Shown: positions 1 through 6,310 of the stretch, in pieces
How the letters are laid out: the number at the start of each line of letters is the position of its first letter
Numbering within the stretch: the stretch's first letter is position 1
Source: Flavobacteriales bacterium UBA7325
GTDB taxonomy: Bacteria > Bacteroidota > Bacteroidia > Flavobacteriales_D > Crocinitomicaceae
Length of the DNA stretch: 21,156 nucleotides
Assembly: GCA_002471375.1 (NCBI GenBank)
Contig: DKPV01000037.1
Span: 1-21,156, forward strand
Direction: 5' to 3'
The notes under the pieces: model-generated
The model's database searches: none
Seen by the model: the letters and a program-made list of their open reading frames with translations, nothing else
Told to the model about the DNA's origin: nothing
Translations under genes and position numbers: made by a program

Positions 1-940
1 CAATACTTACACCTACTGTATCTGTTGGCGTTACACCACCAGCAAGAGAAGTTTGATCACCTAAGCAAATCGAATCTTGCAATGGTCCGGTACCATCGAA
101 ACTAGGCAATATCGAGACTCGAACTTTACACAACATTCTCACCACATTCGGGAAAATGTCAGTGATTTTTAAATCAACAAGGAATCCATTTCGTGAAGGT
201 GGTGTAAACCAAATAGAATCATTATTGGCATAGGTACCACCATCAGAAATTGTCCAGTTGTAATCTACGTTTGTTAAATTCTGAGAATAACCAAATCCTG
301 TTGTCTCCAATGAATGTGGAAAAATTGGCTTCGCAACAAAAAGAATACTATCACCAAAACAGATATCAACAAAACCTGTATCTGCAGGGTTCAAAGCATC
401 CGAACCAACTCCATTAACAAAAGCCTCAATATGTGGGTCAAAAGGTTGCGCTTGATTACCACATGCGACGTTCGCGATCCAACCAGTTCCTTCAGAAGGA
501 CCCGCATCGGAAATAAATACTACCGTTAAACATCCGCTTGGGTTCGACCAGCTTGCGATGTGTGAAAATCCAGTTGGATCAGTCACAGAGTTATGCACAC
601 CAATCAACGGCGACGAAGTATTTGGCCCATCATATACATAAATCGAATCTGTTCCGTCCACATCAAATTGGAACCCAGCATTAATACCGAAGGTTAATGC
701 CATCTTAGTTCCTAACGTCAAATCTGGACAAAAAACTGTCGTATCGTTGAAGTTTGCAGAATAATTTCCTGCCGCCCCGTCATCGAAAAAATTGTTACCC
801 GATACACCAAATGTTCCACAGTTGGCAGGGCTGGCTTGGTCATAACCATAATCTCCCATTAGGACGCTTTGTCCGTATGAATAAATCGAAAAAGTCACGA
901 ATCCAAGAAGTGCGAGCGATTTGAGAAGAGTCTTTTTCAT
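1..940 (-). CDS. Secreted CUB/Ig-like (PKD-type) surface protein, N-terminal part
   Basis: Partial gene: the frame is open from the ATG at 938-940 to the window edge, giving 313 residues with no stop. It begins with a signal peptide (MKKTLLKSLALLGFVTF..., cleavage probably after SYG or the following Q). Residues about 40-165 resemble a CUB-like domain: they contain a paired-cysteine pattern, the motif SIYVYDGPNTSSPLIG, and a GCLTVVFISDAG strand. After that come Ig/PKD-like segments (DICFGDSILFVAKP; VDYNWTISDGG; DSICLGDQTSLAGG), each opening with a cysteine typical of Bacteroidota PKD-containing adhesins. Such proteins usually end in a gliding-motility or type IX sorting domain; that end would lie outside the window. 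The gene follows the 121-residue gene by 5 bases, so the two are probably cotranscribed. The role as a surface adhesin or structural protein is inferred from domain style; no enzymatic motif is seen. Confidence 0.8.
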   Translation of the reverse strand, partial: MKKTLLKSLALLGFVTFSIYSYGQSVLMGDYGYDQASPANCGTFGVSGNNFFDDGAAGNYSANFNDTTVFCPDLTLGTKMALTFGINAGFQFDVDGTDSIYVYDGPNTSSPLIGVHNSVTDPTGFSHIASWSNPSGCLTVVFISDAGPSEGTGWIANVACGNQAQPFDPHIEAFVNGVGSDALNPADTGFVDICFGDSILFVAKPIFPHSLETTGFGYSQNLTNVDYNWTISDGGTYANNDSIWFTPPSRNGFLVDLKITDIFPNVVRMLCKVRVSILPSFDGTGPLQDSICLGDQTSLAGGVTPTDTVGVSI

Positions 941-945
941 AGAAA

Positions 946-1311
946 TTATTTCTTAGTCATTTCATGATTCAATACCCAAGTAGATTTAATTACCAGAATT
1001 TTTTCTTCTCCTTGTATCTTAAAATATTGATTCTCTGGCCTAATATCCAATTGTAAGTCCGCAAAAGTGGGTAGCGCTTCAGAGTCAACAACAATTGTTT
1101 CTAGCGTATGCCCTTTAATATTAGAGTATGGCGCCACATAGATCGCATTATCTAATGCATATGCTAACATTTTATACTCATCTGGATTATTCTCAATCAT
1201 AGAGGTTAAATCACTCTGAGAATACTTTGTAAGTAATCTTTCATCAACTTGTTGAGCGTGCACCGCACCGTACGAGATGAAAAGAAAACAGATAACACTA
1301 AATAACTTCAT
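946..1311 (-). CDS. Small secreted protein of unknown function
   Basis: A 121-residue protein with a clear signal peptide (MKLFSVICFLFISYGAVHAQ, cleavage likely after residue 19 or 20). The mature part is about 100 residues, with no cysteine, no membrane segment and no motif I can assign. It ends with a strand-rich region (YFKIQGEEKILVIKSTW). It sits 5 bases upstream of the CUB/Ig-like surface protein on the same strand, so it is probably the first gene of that operon. Small secreted proteins directly ahead of large gliding/T9SS-type cargo genes are common in Flavobacteriia, which suggests a function linked to that cargo; this is inference from position only. The start is supported by the signal peptide. 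Confidence 0.75.
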   Translation of the reverse strand: MKLFSVICFLFISYGAVHAQQVDERLLTKYSQSDLTSMIENNPDEYKMLAYALDNAIYVAPYSNIKGHTLETIVVDSEALPTFADLQLDIRPENQYFKIQGEEKILVIKSTWVLNHEMTKK

Positions 1312-1342
1312 TTTAGGACGTTTTAATAAGTAGATACACCTT

Positions 1343-1362
1343 GTTGTATACTAGTAGACAAC
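1343..1362. repeat. 20-bp imperfect dyad, possible operator
   Basis: GTTGTATACT followed directly by AGTAGACAAC. The second half is the reverse complement of the first at 9 of 10 positions, and the central 8 bases TACTAGTA are perfectly palindromic. It lies in the divergent intergenic region between the secreted-protein operon and the transketolase operon. It falls just downstream of the candidate -7 element of the leftward promoter, about where transcription of the leftward operon should begin. The absence of a loop argues for a protein-binding DNA site rather than an RNA hairpin. No regulator is identified. Confidence 0.4.
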
Positions 1363-1369
1363 CATTGTT

Positions 1370-1377
1370 CAAAAATA
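1370..1377 (-). promoter_or_regulatory. Candidate -7 element for the leftward secreted-protein operon
   Basis: TATTTTTG on the minus strand matches the Bacteroidota -7 consensus TAnnTTTG at every defined base. It lies about 60 bases upstream of the ATG at 1311. I found no convincing TTTG -33 element at the usual 19-21 base spacing, so the call is tentative. Confidence 0.35.
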
Positions 1378-1434
1378 GTTGCATTTCGCTAATAACTAAT
1401 GTTTTTTTGGACACTAAAAATAAAGAATTAAGGT

Positions 1435-1442
1435 TAATTTTG
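1435..1442 (+). promoter_or_regulatory. Candidate -7 element for the transketolase/ECF operon
   Basis: TAATTTTG matches TAnnTTTG fully and lies 43 bases upstream of the transketolase ATG at 1486. The nearest upstream TTTG ends at 1409, a spacing of 25 bases, longer than the normal 19-21, so only the -7 half is supported. If used, it would be the only obvious promoter for the seven genes to 7501. Confidence 0.4.
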
Positions 1443-1485
1443 TAAACAAATCACACACAACTCTTTTAACACATAGAACTATCAC

Positions 1486-2328
1486 ATGGAGAATCAGCAA
1501 CTTATTGACATTGCAACACAAGTAAGAAGAGATATAGTACGAATGGTCGCAGCTGTAAGCTCTGGTCACCCTGGTGGTTCTCTTGGATGCGCTGACTTTC
1601 TAACCTTACTCTATTTCGAGGTAATGAAAAACGATGCTTCAAATTTTAAAATGGATGGAATTAATGAAGATGTTTTTTACCTTTCAAACGGACACATCTC
1701 TCCTGTTTTATACAGTGTTTTAGCGCGATCCGGACATTTCCCAGTAGCTGAATTGGCAACATTTAGAAAGCTTTCATCAAGACTTCAAGGTCACCCAGCG
1801 ACAGACAAGAAAATCCCTGGAGTACGAATGGCTTCGGGCTCACTTGGCCAAGGACTTTCATGTGGAATCGGTACAGCTGTTGTGAAGAAAATGAACGGAG
1901 ACGATTCATTGGTGTACACTCTACATGGAGATGGCGAATTACAAGAGGGACAAATTTGGGAAGCAGCAATTTATGCTGCTGCCAACAATGTTGATAACCT
2001 CATTGCAACCATAGATTACAACGGAAGACAAATAGATGGCGATCTTGAAGACGTTCTATCATTAGGGAACTTGTCACAAAAATGGCAAGCTTTTGGATGG
2101 GAAGTTTTAGAAATGAATGGTCACGACATGGATGATATGCGAAATACAATTGCAAAAGCTAAGTCGTTTGTTGGAAAAGAAAAACCAATTGTGATCATTA
2201 TGACCACAGAAATGGGACAAGGTGTTAACTATATGATGGGAACTCACAAATGGCATGGTGCTGCTCCGAACGATGAGCAACTTGCCAACGCACTTGGTCA
2301 ACTTAAAGAAACGCTAGGAGATTACTAA
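1486..2328 (+). CDS. tkt: Transketolase, N-terminal (thiamine-diphosphate pyrophosphate-binding) subunit
   Basis: A 280-residue protein covering only the first domain of transketolase (the full enzyme is about 660 residues). It carries the family hallmarks SGHPGGSLG (26-34), SNGH (67-70) and HPATDKKIPGV (103-113). The ThDP/metal motif starts at GDGE (148-151) and ends at DYNG (177-180), and GTHKWHG lies at 252-258. It transfers two-carbon ketol units in the non-oxidative pentose phosphate pathway, and needs the separate C-half encoded at 3681-4643 to form the active site. Two-subunit transketolases are well known in Bacteroidota and archaea. Here the two halves are not adjacent: a VWA gene lies between them. 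The next start codon touches this gene's stop, in the same frame. The frame is intact and the length is normal for the subunit family, so this is not a truncated gene. Confidence 0.95.
   Translation: MENQQLIDIATQVRRDIVRMVAAVSSGHPGGSLGCADFLTLLYFEVMKNDASNFKMDGINEDVFYLSNGHISPVLYSVLARSGHFPVAELATFRKLSSRLQGHPATDKKIPGVRMASGSLGQGLSCGIGTAVVKKMNGDDSLVYTLHGDGELQEGQIWEAAIYAAANNVDNLIATIDYNGRQIDGDLEDVLSLGNLSQKWQAFGWEVLEMNGHDMDDMRNTIAKAKSFVGKEKPIVIIMTTEMGQGVNYMMGTHKWHGAAPNDEQLANALGQLKETLGDY
2316..2320 (+). promoter_or_regulatory. Shine-Dalgarno sequence deciding the TTG start of the VWA gene
   Basis: AGGAG inside the last codons of the transketolase N-half, 8 bases before the TTG at 2329. Strong Shine-Dalgarno sites are uncommon in Bacteroidota, and its spacing here supports the unusual TTG start, as does the signal peptide that begins at that codon. 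Confidence 0.55.
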
Positions 2329-3684
2329 TTGAAAAAATTATTAACCATATTTTTTATAGCTCTAAGTTCAATTTCATTTGGACAAGAGGAAGAGATGACA
2401 CGAATTCTCTTCATTTTAGATGCTTCAAACAGTATGAATGCACGATGGGGAAGGCAAACTAGAATTGTAGCCGCCAAGGAACTTCTCGCAAAAACAGTAG
2501 ATGGCCTCGGTGATGTTGCCAACCTAGAAATTGCGCTCAGAGTATATGGACATCAATCACCGATCACAGCGACATACCAGGACTGTAATGACACTAAACT
2601 GGAAGTGCCGTTTGCACCAGACAATTTCACGAAAGTAAAATATCGAATAAAATCAATTCAAGCCAAAGGAACAACACCTATTGCGAGGTCATTAGAGGCA
2701 GCCGCAGAGGACTTTCCAGATAACACATCCAGGAATATCATTATCCTGATTACTGATGGTCTGGAGGCGTGTGACAATGACCCGTGTGTTATTGCAAAGA
2801 AATTAAAGGACAAAGGCGTAAATGTCACGCCGTTTGTCATCGGTCTCGGAATGGACCTGTCTTACCTAGAAAAATTCAGATGTATTGGATCTTATGAGGA
2901 GGCAGAAACTAGAGATGCTTTTGAACGCGTTCTAGAAAACGTAGTATCAAAAGCTCTACTAAACACAACAGCGCAAATTGATCTGAATGATATCAGCGGT
3001 AATCCTCTCGAAACGGATGTTACCATGTTCCTCTATGAAGCAGGGACAACGGATCTCAAATACACATATACGCATACACTTAATCATTTTGGAAACCCAG
3101 ACACATTAATCATTGACCCATCACTGAAATATGATTTAGTTGTCAACACAATCCCACGAGTTGAGAAGAAAAATATTTCGATTCAAAAAAATAAGCATAA
3201 CACAATTAAAGTAGACGCTCCACAAGGACACATTCGTGTTCGATATACAAATGCGGTGAAACCTTATCAGATAGATGTTCGGGTAATGCAGCAGGGAGAC
3301 AACAAGACGCTTAATGTTCAGAAGATCGGAGCAACTGACAAATATATCGTTGGAGACTATCAATTAGAAATATTAACGCTGCCACGAATTTACATTGGGC
3401 TTAGCGTTCAACAAGGTATAAAAACCGATGTAGATATCAAGGCGCCAGGATTCATGAAATATGCGAGTGGGAAAACCATTACTGGGCAACTATTTGCTAA
3501 GAACGACAATGGAACGTGGGATTGGGTATGTAATCTAGAAAATAATTCACGCAATGGAACGATTCAACTTCAGCCTGGTGCTTACCGAATGGTTTATAGA
3601 CCAACGACACTTAAGTCATCGACTTACACAATGCAAAAAGGTTTTAGAATAAACTCTAACAAAACAACATCAATTAGGATATGA
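2329..3684 (+). CDS. Secreted von Willebrand factor A (VWA) domain protein, TTG start
   Basis: A 451-residue protein starting at TTG, directly after the TAA of the transketolase N-half and in the same frame. The TTG start is chosen because a full signal peptide (residues 1-19, ...SISFGQ) begins there and AGGAG lies 8 bases upstream. A VWA domain spans about 23-208 with a complete metal-ion-dependent adhesion site: DASNS (31-35), a Thr at 115/116 in KGTTP, and Asp143 in ITDG. It is followed by EACDNDPC (146-153), seen in chloride-channel-like bacterial VWA proteins. Residues about 215-451 look like all-beta Ig-like repeats with no assigned family. The protein should be periplasmic or surface-exposed and bind a metal-dependent ligand; no enzyme motif is visible. 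It overlaps the following transketolase half by 4 bases (ATGA), so its translation is coupled on both sides. Its relation to transketolase is unknown. Confidence 0.88.
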   Translation: MKKLLTIFFIALSSISFGQEEEMTRILFILDASNSMNARWGRQTRIVAAKELLAKTVDGLGDVANLEIALRVYGHQSPITATYQDCNDTKLEVPFAPDNFTKVKYRIKSIQAKGTTPIARSLEAAAEDFPDNTSRNIIILITDGLEACDNDPCVIAKKLKDKGVNVTPFVIGLGMDLSYLEKFRCIGSYEEAETRDAFERVLENVVSKALLNTTAQIDLNDISGNPLETDVTMFLYEAGTTDLKYTYTHTLNHFGNPDTLIIDPSLKYDLVVNTIPRVEKKNISIQKNKHNTIKVDAPQGHIRVRYTNAVKPYQIDVRVMQQGDNKTLNVQKIGATDKYIVGDYQLEILTLPRIYIGLSVQQGIKTDVDIKAPGFMKYASGKTITGQLFAKNDNGTWDWVCNLENNSRNGTIQLQPGAYRMVYRPTTLKSSTYTMQKGFRINSNKTTSIRI

Positions 3685-4643
3685 CAAAAACAACGGACTT
3701 CGAGGTACTTGGGAAAAAAGATACTCGTTCAGGATTTGGGGAGGGACTCCTCGAAATTGGAAGAAAAAATAAAGACGTTGTTGCACTCTGTGCAGATTTG
3801 ACGGGATCACTAAAAATGGGAGACTTCAAAGCTGAATTCCCTGATCGATTTTTTCAAGTCGGGATTGCTGAAGCAAACATGATGGGTATGGCTGCAGGAA
3901 TGACTGTAGGTGGGAAAATTCCTTTTACTGGAACATTCGCGAACTTCTCAACTAGCCGTGTTTATGACCAGATTCGTCAATCGATTGCTTATTCTAAGAA
4001 GAACGTGAAAATTTGTGCATCCCATGCTGGACTTACACTCGGAGAAGACGGTGCAACTCACCAGGTTCTTGAAGATATAGGTATGATGAAAATGCTACCT
4101 AACATGACCGTAATTGTACCTTGCGATTTCAATCAAACGAAGCAGGCAACGATGGCAATTGCTGATCTAGAGGGACCTGTTTACTTACGATTCGGCCGTC
4201 CTGCTGTTCCTATCTTTGTGAAGCCAGATGCTGATTTCCAAATAGGAAAAGCAGATGTTCTTATCGAAGGGTCTGATGTAACGATAATCGCGTGCGGTCA
4301 CCTTGTATGGAAAGCAATCGAAGCAGCTCAAGAACTTTCACTTAGTGGAATTTCTGCCGAAGTCATAAACATGCATACAATAAAACCTTTAGATGCTGAG
4401 GCTATTTTAAAATCTGTTGGAAAAACTGGTTGTGTTGTTACCGCTGAAGAACACATGCTTAATGGTGGGCTCGGAGACTCAGTTGCTCAAGTATTAGGTC
4501 AAAATTTACCATCTCCTCAAGAGTATGTTGGGGTAAACGACACGTTTGGTGAGAGTGGAACTCCTGCAGAGTTGATGACGAAATATGGAATTGATACTGT
4601 AAACGTTGTTGAGGCAGCTAAAAATGTTTTATCGAGAAAGTAG
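3681..4643 (+). CDS. tkt: Transketolase, C-terminal (pyrimidine-binding and C-terminal domain) subunit
   Basis: A 320-residue protein corresponding to the second and third domains of transketolase. The conserved glutamate that activates the thiamine ring is in GIAEANMMGMAAGM (Glu64). The pyrimidine-binding region follows (FTGTFANFSTSR, 82-93), with the substrate-contacting histidine segments SHAGLTLGEDGATHQ (114-128). The C-terminal domain begins around residue 190 (ADVLIEGSDVTIIACG) and includes EEHMLNGGLGDSVAQ. It pairs with the N-half at 1486-2328. The start ATG overlaps the VWA stop as ATGA, and the stop is 3 bases from the ECF sigma start, so expression is tied to both neighbours. The alternative reading, 1-deoxyxylulose-5-phosphate synthase, is excluded by size and by the split architecture. 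Confidence 0.95.
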   Translation: MTKTTDFEVLGKKDTRSGFGEGLLEIGRKNKDVVALCADLTGSLKMGDFKAEFPDRFFQVGIAEANMMGMAAGMTVGGKIPFTGTFANFSTSRVYDQIRQSIAYSKKNVKICASHAGLTLGEDGATHQVLEDIGMMKMLPNMTVIVPCDFNQTKQATMAIADLEGPVYLRFGRPAVPIFVKPDADFQIGKADVLIEGSDVTIIACGHLVWKAIEAAQELSLSGISAEVINMHTIKPLDAEAILKSVGKTGCVVTAEEHMLNGGLGDSVAQVLGQNLPSPQEYVGVNDTFGESGTPAELMTKYGIDTVNVVEAAKNVLSRK

Positions 4644-4646
4644 CCT

Positions 4647-5210
4647 ATGGCAAATCATCCTGAGGATCAAGAAATTATTGATTTATTCAATCAGGATGGC
4701 GCTTCTAAAGAGAAGGCGTTCACTGCGCTTGTTTCTAAATATGGAGAAACGCTCTACTCGCAGATTCGAAGAATCACAAAAAATCATGAACTGACTAATG
4801 ACGTTCTTCAAAACGTCTTGGTCAAGATATATCAGAACTTAGAAAAGTTCAATCAAAATTCTGCACTGTACACTTGGATGTATAGAATTGCACGTAATGA
4901 AACGCTAAACTATCTAGAGAAGGAAAAGCGAAGGACTGGTGTTGATATGGACGATTCGATGATCGAAATTGTTGCCGGCCACAATGGATTAGACAATTTA
5001 ACCGAGCAAGAAATCTGGGATTCACTTCAGGCAGCAATCGCAACTCTTCCGGAGAAGCAAGCAATGGTATTTCAGCTTAAGTACTTCGAAGACATGAAGT
5101 ATTCGAAAATTTCGAAAAAATTAAATACTAGCGAAGGCGCATTAAAAGCGAGCTTCTATCATGCGAAGCAAAAAATTCAAGATTTTTTACTAAACCAATT
5201 AAACCTTTAG
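4647..5210 (+). CDS. ECF-type RNA polymerase sigma-70 factor
   Basis: A 187-residue protein with the two-domain ECF architecture. Sigma region 2 covers about 26-96 (ELTNDVLQNVLVKIYQNLEKF, then TWMYRIARNETLNYLEKEKRR, the region that contacts core polymerase and the -10). Sigma region 4 covers about 125-180 (LPEKQAMVFQLKYFEDMKYSKISKKL, then a helix-turn-helix with TSEGALKASFYHAKQKI). It directs polymerase to a stress or envelope regulon not visible here. It begins 3 bases after the transketolase C-half. It is followed by a membrane protein and a periplasmic Spy-like protein, the usual arrangement of a membrane-regulated ECF factor in Bacteroidota. A 15-base palindrome spans its stop codon. Family assignment is certain; the inducing signal is unknown. 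Confidence 0.93.
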   Translation: MANHPEDQEIIDLFNQDGASKEKAFTALVSKYGETLYSQIRRITKNHELTNDVLQNVLVKIYQNLEKFNQNSALYTWMYRIARNETLNYLEKEKRRTGVDMDDSMIEIVAGHNGLDNLTEQEIWDSLQAAIATLPEKQAMVFQLKYFEDMKYSKISKKLNTSEGALKASFYHAKQKIQDFLLNQLNL

Positions 5211-5222
5211 GTGATTCACCTA
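5208..5222. repeat. 15-bp perfect palindrome at the sigma / anti-sigma junction
   Basis: TAGGTGATTCACCTA: two perfectly complementary 7-base arms around one central T. It starts on the TAG stop of the sigma gene, 14 bases before the start of the next gene. It could be a regulator-binding site or a small RNA hairpin adjusting anti-sigma translation. There is no T-tract after it, so it is not an intrinsic terminator. Confidence 0.45.
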
Positions 5223-5236
5223 TCTAATGTATAGAG

Positions 5237-5773
5237 ATGAAAAGCGAAAAAGACATATTCGATCATATCAAGGCTAAAAAAGTCGAGATGCCCAGTGCAG
5301 ATTACTTCAAAAATCTAACTGAAGCAGTACTCGAAAAAGAACAGCCTAAGATCATTCCAATGTACAAGCGACCGGTTGTTTGGATTGGAGCGATTGCAGC
5401 TGCAATTGTAATATCTCTGCTTGTCATGAACATCTCAAATTCTACTGAAATTATTGAAGGAGACGCCGACCCATTGTTAACATTGAATGATGTTTCTTCC
5501 GATGATCTCGTCTCTTATATTGAGGATAATATTGAGGATTTCGATACCGATCTAATTGTAGAAATGATTCCCGAAAATTCTCTTGATGAAGTTGAGATGT
5601 TCGAAGAAGTAAAACTACCTCTTGACGATATCGCTGGAATTGAGAATATAAACTCAAATAGTAGCGGATCGACAATGGAGATTGAAAATCTCGACGATCA
5701 AGACATCTTGGATTATTTTAATGAAGAAGGAATCGACCTAGAAGATTTTGAAGATGAAGACCCATTCATTTAA
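5237..5773 (+). CDS. Single-pass membrane protein with acidic exterior, probable anti-sigma factor
   Basis: A 178-residue protein: a cytoplasmic N-terminal part (1-46, with the segment PSADYFKNLTEAVLEKE), one membrane helix (about 47-66, VVWIGAIAAAIVISLLVMNI), and a very acidic outer part (70-178, ending DEDPFI). The outer part holds two related segments, SSDDLVSYIEDNIEDFDTD and DDQDILDYFNEEGIDLEDF, which look like an internal duplication. There is no recognised zinc-finger anti-sigma motif. Position directly after an ECF sigma gene and the N-in topology, with a short cytoplasmic region before the helix, make a membrane-anchored anti-sigma factor the best reading. The stop lies 10 bases before the Spy-like sensor gene. 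The function is inferred from context and topology, not from a sequence family I can name with certainty. Confidence 0.7.
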   Translation: MKSEKDIFDHIKAKKVEMPSADYFKNLTEAVLEKEQPKIIPMYKRPVVWIGAIAAAIVISLLVMNISNSTEIIEGDADPLLTLNDVSSDDLVSYIEDNIEDFDTDLIVEMIPENSLDEVEMFEEVKLPLDDIAGIENINSNSSGSTMEIENLDDQDILDYFNEEGIDLEDFEDEDPFI

Positions 5774-5783
5774 TATTGATATT

Positions 5784-6308
5784 ATGAATAAAACAAAAAA
5801 CTATAGATCAATTTTACTGGCACTTGCACTGGTACTAATTGCGCCTGTGAGCATGGCTCAGCCTGGTAGTGGAGATGCAAAAAAGAAGCGAGACGAAAAG
5901 ATAGAACAATTGAAAATTGCTTTTATCACTAAAGAGCTTGATCTAACCGTTGACGAAGCTGAAAAGTTCTGGCCGGCCTATAACGAAATGAACACAGCTC
6001 TCAAGAAGGAACGTAAAGCGAGAAAAATTAAGAGTAAAAAGCTTAAGGCAAATTACGAATCGATGTCTGAGACTGAGGTAAAGAAAAGCTCAGAAGCTAT
6101 AATGGATAGCGAAATCAAAGAAAGTAAACTCAAGAAAGAGCACATGGGCAAGGTTGCTGATGTAATCGGCTACAAGAAAGCTGTAAAGCTCCTTTCTCTT
6201 GAGCAGCGATTTAAGCGTGAACTTCTCAGAAAACTGAATGAGCGCAAAAAGGAACTGAATGGACAAACTCGTCCAAACGGGAATAATCCACAACGAACCA
6301 GAGGTTAA
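5784..6308 (+). CDS. Spy/CpxP-like periplasmic protein (sensor of ECF-type sigma factor)
   Basis: A 174-residue protein. The start is taken at the ATG at 5784: it opens directly onto a signal peptide (MNKTKNYRSILLALALVLIA, cleavage after SMAQ), whereas an in-frame upstream ATG at 5748 lies inside the previous gene and would spoil the signal peptide. The mature protein is highly charged, alpha-helical and lysine-rich. The segment QLKIAFITKELDLTVDEAEK followed by FWPAYNEMN is the hallmark of Bacteroidota proteins annotated as sensors of ECF-type sigma factors, related to the LTXXQ-motif Spy/CpxP chaperone-sensor fold. It probably monitors the periplasm and feeds into the membrane protein encoded 10 bases upstream. 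It is followed after 2 bases by the aminotransferase gene. The C-terminus is a basic, Asn/Pro/Arg-rich tail. Confidence 0.78.
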   Translation: MNKTKNYRSILLALALVLIAPVSMAQPGSGDAKKKRDEKIEQLKIAFITKELDLTVDEAEKFWPAYNEMNTALKKERKARKIKSKKLKANYESMSETEVKKSSEAIMDSEIKESKLKKEHMGKVADVIGYKKAVKLLSLEQRFKRELLRKLNERKKELNGQTRPNGNNPQRTRG

Positions 6309-6310
6309 GG

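Noticed and set aside
314..529. Plus-strand open frame of 71 codons
   Set aside because: It is antisense to the recognisable CUB/Ig-like secreted protein, whose frame is open through the whole region.
2329..3684. The VWA gene as the product of a frameshifted or misassembled transketolase operon
   Set aside because: All three frames are intact, each protein has normal motifs and length, and the junctions are precise, so this is a genuine gene between two subunits rather than an assembly error.
5748..5783. Upstream in-frame ATG at 5748 as start of the Spy-like sensor gene
   Set aside because: It lies inside the preceding gene and adds a polar stretch before the signal peptide; the ATG at 5784 opens directly onto the signal peptide, 10 bases after the preceding stop.
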